The notes under the pieces: generated by a model
The model's input: the letters and a program-made list of their open reading frames with translations, nothing else
What the model was told of the DNA's origin: nothing
The model's database searches: none
Program-made: the position numbers and the translations under genes
In this document: one piece after another, positions 6,439 to 12,235 of the stretch
Position numbering within the stretch: position 1 is the first letter of the stretch
Layout: each line of letters opens with the position of its first letter
NCBI GenBank assembly: GCA_038525605.1
Contig: JBCBHL010000225.1
Span: 1-12,235 of the forward strand
Source of the DNA: JANSWY01 sp038525605
Lineage (GTDB): Bacteria; Bacteroidota; Bacteroidia; Cytophagales; Cyclobacteriaceae
DNA length: 12,235 nucleotides
Reading direction: 5' to 3'

Positions 6439-7698
6439 ATGGGATTGTTTTTGTATAACCTGATTTTCATTAGGGGCTATTCTCTCGCAATAGCTTTGGC
6501 TTCAGCATTCAATAAGAAAGCAAGACTCTTTAGGGATGGACGTAAAAACTTATTCAATGATCTGAAACTTGCTTTTCATGAGAACGACAAGCCTGTTTTC
6601 TGGTTACACGCCGCTTCACTGGGAGAATTTGAGCAAGGCAGACCAGTAATGGAAGCTTTCAGGCAACAGTTTCCCGGACACAGAATATTACTGACTTTTT
6701 ACTCTCCTTCCGGTTATGAAGTCCGTAAAAATTACAATGGAGCAGACGATGTCTTTTATCTACCAGTAGATACGAAAGGGAATGCTTCAAGATTCCTCGA
6801 TATCGTCAAACCTGATATCGCTGTATTTGTTAAATATGAGTTTTGGTACCATTATATTAGTCAATCTCTGGAAAGAGGGGTTCACTTTATCAGTATATCT
6901 ACAATTCTAAGACCCGGTCATTTTTTGCTGAGTGGCAGAGGGAAATTTCTTGCGATCCGTATTAAAGGAATTAATCATTTTTTTACACAGGATACACTGT
7001 CGGCGGACCTATTGGGGAAGTTGTCAATCGATCAGTTGACGATAGCTGGTGATACCAGGTATGATCGTGTGGCAGATATTGCTGCACAAGCTAAGGAAAT
7101 TCCAATTGTTGATCGTTTTCTCGACGGTAAAGAGGCGATCATCATCGGTAGCAGCTGGTCGTCTGATATGGAAAAGTTGATTCCTGTTATTGAAGCCTAC
7201 AAAGAAGATTTGAAATTTGTGATCGCACCGCATAACATCAACGAGCAGGAAATTGCTGGTCTTGGAAAAGAATTGAAAGTTTCCTCTGTCAGGTATTCGG
7301 ATGCACAAAACAGAGATGATTTAGACAGCTTTAGCGTATTGATTATTGATAATATCGGCATGCTTTCATCATTATATAAATACGGAAAGTATGCCTACAT
7401 TGGAGGTGCATTCCGTGGAGCTCTTCATAACACATTGGAAGCAGCTGTTTATGGAGTTCCTGTATTTTTTGGCAAACACGATAATAATCACAAGTTTCGC
7501 GAAGCAATCGATTTAATCGACAATGGGGGAGGTTTTCAATTTGATACATCAGAGGAATTGATTGCCTTGATCAAAGATTTTCAAGAGAATGCTGATAGCT
7601 GGCAAAAGGCTGGTGATGCCAGTAGGAATCAGGTGGAGAATTCCAGGGGAGCAACTGCAAAAATTATGAATTACTTAGAGGAAATAATCCAGGCATGA
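6439..7698 (+). CDS. waaA: 3-deoxy-D-manno-octulosonic acid (Kdo) transferase
   Basis: This 419-residue protein has the usual length of WaaA/KdtA. It transfers Kdo from CMP-Kdo to the lipid A precursor at the cytoplasmic face of the inner membrane, an early step of the LPS core. The N terminus (MGLFLYNLIFIRGYSLAIALASAFN) is a membrane anchor and matches the family start, which supports this ATG. The GT-B N-domain carries HAASLGEFEQGRP with the catalytic base E63, and FVKYEFWYHYI (130-140). The C-domain has GDTRYDRV (204-211), APHNIN (263-268; many homologues have APHEIN) and the nucleotide-binding IGGAFRGALHNTLEAAVYGV (321-340) leading to PVFFG. It overlaps rsgA by four bases (ATGA), which suggests translational coupling. 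It begins right after the preceding terminator. Confidence 0.95.
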   Translation: MGLFLYNLIFIRGYSLAIALASAFNKKARLFRDGRKNLFNDLKLAFHENDKPVFWLHAASLGEFEQGRPVMEAFRQQFPGHRILLTFYSPSGYEVRKNYNGADDVFYLPVDTKGNASRFLDIVKPDIAVFVKYEFWYHYISQSLERGVHFISISTILRPGHFLLSGRGKFLAIRIKGINHFFTQDTLSADLLGKLSIDQLTIAGDTRYDRVADIAAQAKEIPIVDRFLDGKEAIIIGSSWSSDMEKLIPVIEAYKEDLKFVIAPHNINEQEIAGLGKELKVSSVRYSDAQNRDDLDSFSVLIIDNIGMLSSLYKYGKYAYIGGAFRGALHNTLEAAVYGVPVFFGKHDNNHKFREAIDLIDNGGGFQFDTSEELIALIKDFQENADSWQKAGDASRNQVENSRGATAKIMNYLEEIIQA

Positions 7699-8618
7699 AA
7701 GGACTTGTGATCAAATCTACTGGCAGTTGGTATGAAATCTGGGGAGAAAATGATCAGGTCTTCCAGGCCAGACTAAGGGGGAAATTCAAGCTAAAAGAAT
7801 CAAAAATCACTAATCCTATTGCAGTTGGTGATTGGGTGGAATTTGAGGAAAAAAGTGCTGGTGAAGATTACTATGTCATTACTAAACTGGAAGAGCGGAA
7901 AAATTATATCGTCAGAAAATCTCCAAAGAAAACAGCGCATGCACATATCATAGCCGCCAATGTAGATATGTTGGTGATAATTGCCACCTTCAATCATCCG
8001 CGGACCTCGCTAGGTTTTATCGACAGACTGCTTGTAACCGCCGAATCATACAGAATTCCCTGTTTAATTGTTTTTAATAAAGAAGATTTACTGGACGAGC
8101 ATGACTGGGAGGTGCTGGATGAGATTCGTGCTATGTACGAATACATCGGTTACGATTCTCTGCTGTTATCAGCGAAGACGGGTTCTCACCTTCGGGAACT
8201 GGAGAAGGCTATCAGCGGAAAGATAGCCCTGTTTTCGGGACATTCCGGTACAGGAAAGTCAACACTTATCAACCGGATGATACCTGAGGCGGAACAGGAA
8301 ACGAAAGAAATATCTGATTTTGCCAACAAAGGGGTTCATACTACTACATTCGCTGAGATGTTTCGCTCAACAGAAGGTGGCTATATCATTGATACACCCG
8401 GTATCAAAGAGCTGGGTTTGATGGAAATTGAAGATGTCGAATTAAGCCATTTTTTCCCTGAGATGCGTCAGTTCCTTGGGCAATGCAAGTTTCATAATTG
8501 CAAACACACTATTGAACCTAAATGCAAGGTTAGGGAAGCTGTGGAATCAGGTGAAATACCTCCTGATCGGTATAACAGCTATTTGAGTATGCTCGAAGAT
8601 GATGATAACAGGAGGTAG
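7695..8618 (+). CDS. rsgA: Ribosome small-subunit-dependent GTPase A
   Basis: This 307-residue protein is full length. RsgA (YjeQ) is a GTPase that binds the 30S subunit and helps late maturation of its decoding centre. An N-terminal OB fold covers about residues 1-70. It is followed by a circularly permuted GTPase domain in the order G4-G5-G1-G2-G3: NKED (128-131), SAK (159-161), GHSGTGKST (182-190), GVHTTT (213-218) and DTPG (233-236). The C-terminal zinc finger has C264, C269, H271 and C277. All signature residues are present. Its start overlaps the waaA stop, so the two are one transcription unit linking envelope and ribosome functions. The last codons (EDDDNRR) lie in a 24-bp stretch that recurs near 11848. 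It ends convergently with the next gene, 22 bp away. Confidence 0.97.
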   Translation: MKGLVIKSTGSWYEIWGENDQVFQARLRGKFKLKESKITNPIAVGDWVEFEEKSAGEDYYVITKLEERKNYIVRKSPKKTAHAHIIAANVDMLVIIATFNHPRTSLGFIDRLLVTAESYRIPCLIVFNKEDLLDEHDWEVLDEIRAMYEYIGYDSLLLSAKTGSHLRELEKAISGKIALFSGHSGTGKSTLINRMIPEAEQETKEISDFANKGVHTTTFAEMFRSTEGGYIIDTPGIKELGLMEIEDVELSHFFPEMRQFLGQCKFHNCKHTIEPKCKVREAVESGEIPPDRYNSYLSMLEDDDNRR

Positions 8619-8640
8619 GGAATTGATAAGAATTGTTTTG

Positions 8641-9987
8641 CTATTTTATCAGCAGTTTTTGGTGATAATACGTTCCTGAGCTGCTAATCATTAAAAGGTA
8701 AAAACCAGGTGTCAATTTCCCTTCGGGAATTCTGATGTTTCCTTTGCCACTTTCGAGTTGTATGTTGGTTTGATGTTTTAACTGACCCTTAAGATCATAA
8801 ACTGCCAATTGAACTTGTTGATGATCAGTATTGAAAAACTGTATGTTGATGACTTTTTTTGCTGGATTGGGGTAAACGATTAATTTGGGATCGCTATGTA
8901 GATCGTTAACATTTGCAAATACCACCTTGCTGTAGTTACTAGTTCCGTCGTAATCCACCTGATTTAGTCGATAATAATTTAAGCCTTTTCGAGGATTATC
9001 ATGATAAGAAACATAGGTTTGCTTTTCACTCGTAGTACCATGTCCATCAATAAGCCCTATTATTGTCCAATTGTTTAAATCAACAGATTGTTGAACCTCA
9101 AAGTAATCATTATTTAATTCACTGGCTGTCTCCCATTCCACAATCACTGTGTTTTCAGAGAATTCCGCTGTGAGAGAAATCAGTTCAACGGGTAAAGCCG
9201 GGTTGTCAATAAAATTAATTTGTTCAAAGTTGGAGAATGAAAAGCCATCTCCATCGCCTCCGGTATATACACCGAAGAGCAGCATCAGGTCCTCTTCGTA
9301 GGTCGCAGCAGTGAAACCATCTCCGGATCCTCCTTTGAAGATCGTTGACAAGCTGGCTGGAGTATTTTGTTGATATAGCGCACTTATAAACCCATCTCCA
9401 CTGCCTCCTAAGAAGATTAGACCTTGGTCGGACTGGGGTTGCAGGTAAGTTGTAAAAGAGAATCCATCACCAGGTCCACCACCATAAATATTGTTAGCTG
9501 GACCAACAGATTCCTGAAATAGATCAGCGCTGAAGCCATCCCCTGCACCTCCTGCAAACATTCGATTGCCTATTGATTGTATTTGCTGATAGGTTCCGAA
9601 ATCAGCACCATCTCCATCTCCTCCAGTGAAAATTCCGAACAGCAAAGTTAAATCCTGTTCATATGAAGCTTGAGAAAAACCATCTCCTTGTCCACCTGCA
9701 AACAATAAGCTGCCGGCAGGAGCTGATGATATGTAATTTGCGGTGGAAAAACCATCGCCGCTTCCTCCGAGAAAAATTAGTCCACTTTCCTCTTGATTTT
9801 CTGTAAAGGAATTTTGACTAAATCCGTCACTGGAACCTCCCAGATAGATAAAATTCCCTGCTTCCGGTAACTGCTGGTATGTTGAGTTTGACGAACCATC
9901 ACCATTGCCACCGGAATAAATGCTTTTTTGAGCATGTAAGAAATTACTGCTCGCAAGTAACCAAAGAATCAGGTAAATCTTTCGCAT
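8641..9987 (-). CDS. T9SS-exported protein with ten 24-residue GGxGDGF repeats
   Basis: This 448-residue protein starts with a signal peptide (MRKIYLILWLLASSNFLHAQ). Residues of about 22-261 are ten repeats with consensus h(F/Y)xGGxGDGFSxxxYxQ. Their GG pairs fall at 26, 50, 74, 98, 122, 146, 170, 194, 219 and 243, an almost exact 24-residue period. Residues 265-360 are the PVELISLTAEF...WETASELNNDYFEVQ module, fibronectin-III-like and common before Bacteroidota sorting signals. Residues 368-448 are the T9SS type A C-terminal sorting domain (VYPNPA, then VYDLKGQL, then GFYLLMI and the end KLLIK). It should therefore be exported through type IX secretion and kept at the surface or released. 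The function of the repeats is unknown. The Gly/Asp turns could bind calcium, but they do not fit the RTX nonapeptide. It is the second gene of an operon, 23 bp after the FGE-like gene. Confidence 0.9.
   Translation of the reverse strand: MRKIYLILWLLASSNFLHAQKSIYSGGNGDGSSNSTYQQLPEAGNFIYLGGSSDGFSQNSFTENQEESGLIFLGGSGDGFSTANYISSAPAGSLLFAGGQGDGFSQASYEQDLTLLFGIFTGGDGDGADFGTYQQIQSIGNRMFAGGAGDGFSADLFQESVGPANNIYGGGPGDGFSFTTYLQPQSDQGLIFLGGSGDGFISALYQQNTPASLSTIFKGGSGDGFTAATYEEDLMLLFGVYTGGDGDGFSFSNFEQINFIDNPALPVELISLTAEFSENTVIVEWETASELNNDYFEVQQSVDLNNWTIIGLIDGHGTTSEKQTYVSYHDNPRKGLNYYRLNQVDYDGTSNYSKVVFANVNDLHSDPKLIVYPNPAKKVINIQFFNTDHQQVQLAVYDLKGQLKHQTNIQLESGKGNIRIPEGKLTPGFYLLMISSSGTYYHQKLLIK
9205..9924 (-). 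repeat. Ten tandem 72-bp coding repeats (GGxGDGF units, two blocks of five)
   Basis: This is the DNA coding for residues 22-261 of the repeat protein. Units 4-5 and 9-10 share the features EQDLTLLFG/EEDLMLLFG and TGGDGDG, and units 3 and 8 share the identical peptide GLIFLGGSGDGF exactly 120 residues apart. The array thus reads as two related blocks of five units. At DNA level the units 3 and 8 peptides differ at 9 of 36 bases, all silent. Confidence 0.85.
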
Positions 9988-10010
9988 GAAAGGAAGAAAA
10001 AGAAGATTGA

Positions 10011-11531
10011 TTACTCTGGGGTTCTTACACCTCTGCCACCAACACCGTTACTCCCGGCAGTTCTGGATAACGGATGCAAAGTAACATTGGCCCTATTGGA
10101 AATTGACATCAGTATATCGCTTAAATTCCAGCCGCCGCCTCTTACACTAAAGCCAGAATCATTGGTTCTGTTTTCACTGCCATTGAAAGAAGGCCAGCCA
10201 CTGACATTACCGTAACCATTGGAAGAAATTTCACCATCTCCATGACTCCCATCAAAATCTCTACCATCTGGATCTCCTAAAAAGACAGCTTGCTCGGACA
10301 GATTACCGCTCATTTCCATAACACCATAGAAAGTGCCACCAGTTTCCTCTCTGGAATTGTTATTACTGCTAGCCGCAAAAATGCCGCATCTCAACGGACC
10401 ATCCAGAAGGTCATCTGTGGTAGTAAAGCTGGCATTCCCTGTGGCTGATCCTGGATTTGCCAGGGTTGAAGAACCTGATCCATCTCCGTTGATAATGTAT
10501 GAAGAGTTAAAAACATTGGTACTACCCCAGGCATACTCTCTTAGCACAGCTACTGATGGTCCCCTGCAAATTTTTTCGAACTCAGTTTCGGACATCGGTC
10601 TCAATCCGGACCAATCGAGATAGGCGCAAAGCTCAATCCAGCCTAATCTAACCGGCCTTTCAGGATAAATTGAGGTCCATGACGTTCCGGTACCTGATAT
10701 TCTTTGACGATTGTCATCAACGGTCTGATTTGTGATTAACAAATTTGCCTGTGTGGAATTCAGAGTATTTAAGAAGGCTACATATTGTCCCTGACTAATT
10801 TCATACTTCATACAATAAATCGCATTGTATCCTACCGGAAAATTGGGATGATCGACAACTCCATCATTGTCTTCATCCAATCCACCATCACCATCTAATC
10901 TAATGCCAGTTGTACCTAAAGTGGCGTCATCAATTGATACAGCAGCATCAGTCTTTAGAGTTTCAGAAATTGTAGTTCCGATCGATAAAGCTGTTTCATT
11001 GTTGGTAAATGACTCAAATGAAAAACTTGATTTAGTAGTGCCATTTCCATCTCCAAGCGTGAACCCACCTTCAGGAATATAAACCATTTCAACTGCAAAA
11101 ACTGCTATTTCGACACTATCATTATCAGCCAGTCCGTCGAGCCCGTAGGTCCAGTTAATCCTGACATTTTCCCATGAATTGTTACCTGCACCATCAGCAT
11201 CTCTAAAAATAAACAGCCCTTTACCATCCGACATAGCATCAATCGTACTGCCTGCAGGAGCTGTATGATCTCCATCTGTAGCACTGACTGACGCATGATT
11301 CCATATGGTGGAGTTGGTGAGTCGGTATTTTGCAAAAAGCCAGCAAGCATCATAATTGGCAGGAGAGGCTGAAGTTCTCCACGAATTTTCCCAGCTAATA
11401 TCAAATTCAATGTCTTTCACATCAGTTGTTACATTTTGATTTGTGAGCCTGACGTTCGCTACTGAAACATTGTTTGACAGGGCGCTTGATGAAATAATAA
11501 GACAGATACATACGATAGATAGAATTCTCAT
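10011..11531 (-). CDS. Secreted FGE/SUMF1-fold protein, probably non-catalytic
   Basis: This 506-residue protein starts with a signal peptide (MRILSIVCICLIISSSALSN). Residues of about 22-148 form an N-terminal beta-rich module (VSVANVRLTNQN, ISWENSWRTS, YDACWLFAKYR, then EIAVFAVEMVYIPEGGFTLGDG) seen ahead of FGE-like domains in Bacteroidota. Residues 149-506 carry the FGE-sulfatase (SUMF1/DUF323) landmarks: YCMKYEISQGQYVAFLN (239-255), ERPVRLGWIELCAYLDWSGL (291-310), RPMSETEFEKICRG (311-324), EYAWGS (332-337), YGVMEMSGNLSE (402-413), SVRGGGWN (462-469) and GGRGVRTPE. The cysteine pair that true formylglycine-generating enzymes carry after the RGGSW motif is absent. A DGDGGLDEDNDG stretch (213-224) looks like a calcium-binding insert. 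No T9SS sorting domain is present. It is the first gene of an operon with the repeat protein. A scaffold or ligand-binding role is likelier than catalysis. Confidence 0.87.
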   Translation of the reverse strand: MRILSIVCICLIISSSALSNNVSVANVRLTNQNVTTDVKDIEFDISWENSWRTSASPANYDACWLFAKYRLTNSTIWNHASVSATDGDHTAPAGSTIDAMSDGKGLFIFRDADGAGNNSWENVRINWTYGLDGLADNDSVEIAVFAVEMVYIPEGGFTLGDGNGTTKSSFSFESFTNNETALSIGTTISETLKTDAAVSIDDATLGTTGIRLDGDGGLDEDNDGVVDHPNFPVGYNAIYCMKYEISQGQYVAFLNTLNSTQANLLITNQTVDDNRQRISGTGTSWTSIYPERPVRLGWIELCAYLDWSGLRPMSETEFEKICRGPSVAVLREYAWGSTNVFNSSYIINGDGSGSSTLANPGSATGNASFTTTDDLLDGPLRCGIFAASSNNNSREETGGTFYGVMEMSGNLSEQAVFLGDPDGRDFDGSHGDGEISSNGYGNVSGWPSFNGSENRTNDSGFSVRGGGWNLSDILMSISNRANVTLHPLSRTAGSNGVGGRGVRTPE

Positions 11532-11920
11532 TAGTTAGTTAGATTAGTTATCAATTGATAAAATTAATAAAATCATATGAAATCAGGTTTGGTTCGGAGA
11601 ATGTCTTCTAAAAATGGGATATTAACAGTTTGCTCTTTTAGGACTGCTACTTTTAAAGCATCTCATTATTTTAAGTGCTATCCCCGTTATTGATCGTTAA
11701 CTAATTGATTTGTAGCCAATTCGGCACTAAATTTATGTTGCTACAAGTTAGATAACAATCAAATATTATTAGTATTAATCTGGGAGAATCAATTTGCATA
11801 ATATTCCAATTGCCTTATATCATCAAAAAACTACTTATCAGGATACCCGAAGATGATGATAAAAGGAGGTATTGATTTCATTTGAATCAAATCAATAAAA
11901 GCATGCCGGTACTTTTTCAC
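11532..11920. other. 389-bp gene-poor stretch with small repeats
   Basis: I see no gene here. It holds the leader of the FGE-like gene, including TTAG-type short repeats at 11531-11550. It also holds a 7-bp inverted repeat, TTGTAGC (11710-11716) with GCTACAA (11740-11746), a copy of the rsgA 3'-end motif (11848-11871), and an AT-rich dyad at 11870-11897. The frame around 11756-11875 is open but has no start and no family resemblance that I can see. No convincing promoter with both elements was found for the FGE-like gene; TAATTTTA occurs in its leader without a good -33 box. Confidence 0.6.
11870..11897 (-). terminator. AT-rich dyad after the right-edge gene, possible weak terminator
   Basis: TATTGATTT (11870-11878) and AAATCAATA (11889-11897) are perfect 9-bp arms around a 10-base centre. 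It lies 23 bp past the stop codon of the minus-strand gene at the right edge. On that strand it is followed by CCTCCTTTT, so it could act as a weak terminator. A protein-binding site is the alternative. Confidence 0.4.
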
Positions 11921-12235
11921 CTATTCAAAAACAATCCGCCTGATAGATAATTTCTCACCTATTTCTGCTGATACTTCCGAAGAGGTGATAATGAATTCAT
12001 TGTCGTCCATTTTGATAATGGCACTGCCTCCTGAAAACTCATCTACTATGGTATTTGTCCCTGAGTTTGTGTCTCTGATGATCAGGCTGTTGGATAAAGC
12101 AATGAGGATTCTGCCATTTTCAATCAGTGACATACCACTCCCGTTAATAGAATTGAAGCTATCATCATATGCAAACTCATCTAGCACTTCTTTGGTATTC
12201 AAATCAATTTTGATAAATACCGTGTTTCCGTTGTA
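11921..12235 (-). CDS. C-terminal part of a probable beta-propeller protein (5' end outside window)
   Basis: The minus-strand frame is open from the right edge to the TAG at 11921-11923, about 104 residues. A TTG at 12200-12202 could be taken as a start, but the frame continues upstream to the edge (YNGNTVFIKIDLNTKEV), so the gene is cut by the window and this TTG is internal. The visible part alternates short strands with polar turns (TVFIKIDLNTKEVLDEF, GSGMSLIENGRILIALSNSLIIRD, GSAIIKMDDNEFIITSS) in the manner of beta-propeller blades, and it ends in SIRRIVFE. No signal, membrane helix or catalytic motif is visible. The family is not identified. Confidence 0.75.
   Translation of the reverse strand, partial: YNGNTVFIKIDLNTKEVLDEFAYDDSFNSINGSGMSLIENGRILIALSNSLIIRDTNSGTNTIVDEFSGGSAIIKMDDNEFIITSSEVSAEIGEKLSIRRIVFE

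Noticed and set aside
8624..8651. Bidirectional terminator between rsgA and the repeat-protein gene
   Set aside because: Only a 6-bp AT-rich stem (TGATAA with TTATCA) with a 16-base loop that extends into the minus-strand coding end; too weak to call.
9205..9924. RTX (GGxGxDxxx) calcium-binding repeats
   Set aside because: The period is 24 residues, not 9, and the motif is GGxGDGF. The RTX spacing and the type I secretion context are missing.
10333..10623. 96-residue plus-strand open frame inside the FGE-like gene
   Set aside because: It is antisense to conserved FGE-fold motifs. Its composition (Ser, Pro, Leu) is what the complement of that gene would give.
11756..11875. Small peptide gene or rsgA pseudogene
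   Set aside because: There is no start codon, and similarity to RsgA is limited to the last few codons; the preceding residues do not align.
12200..12202. TTG as a start codon for the right-edge gene
   Set aside because: The same frame stays open upstream to the window edge with propeller-like sequence, so the gene is simply cut.

Overview
The window looks like a chromosomal segment of a Bacteroidota bacterium, probably in the Cytophagales. The base composition is AT-rich. Promoter-like sites match the Bacteroidota form (TTTG/TTG, about 19 bp, TAnnTTTG), leaders are A-rich rather than Shine-Dalgarno-type, and one secreted protein ends in a type IX secretion (T9SS) sorting domain. No rRNA, tRNA, CRISPR array, insertion sequence or phage gene was seen. 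Both end genes are cut by the window edges.

Left part, minus strand (1-5042). A secreted TPR protein, probably with a C-terminal CHAT protease domain lying outside the window, runs off the left edge. A near-perfect 60-bp inverted repeat lies in its last 200 bp. Next comes a two-gene operon, a low-molecular-weight phosphatase followed by a fructosamine/ketosamine-3-kinase, which fits repair of glycated proteins. Then comes a second two-gene operon, a small acidic lipoprotein followed by a predicted outer-membrane barrel, closed by a hairpin terminator.

Centre, plus strand (5043-8618). A divergent control region holds promoter-like sites in both directions and two perfect 15-bp 7-1-7 dyads. 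It leads into a peroxide-defence operon: a PerR-type Fur-family regulator with the whole metal-sensing site but without the structural zinc cysteines, then a typical 2-Cys peroxiredoxin. A strong terminator follows. Just after it come waaA (Kdo transferase, lipid A core synthesis) and rsgA (30S ribosome maturation GTPase), which overlap by ATGA.

Right part, minus strand (8641-12235). A two-gene operon encodes a secreted FGE/SUMF1-fold protein without the catalytic cysteine pair, and a T9SS-exported protein built on ten GGxGDGF repeats of 24 residues. The repeats are arranged as two related blocks of five. A 389-bp gene-poor stretch follows, then the 3' end of a probable beta-propeller protein that runs off the right edge.

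The most distinctive items are the 24-residue repeat protein and its FGE-like partner, the zinc-site-less PerR with its dyads, the deglycation-type operon, and the long inverted repeat at the left edge.
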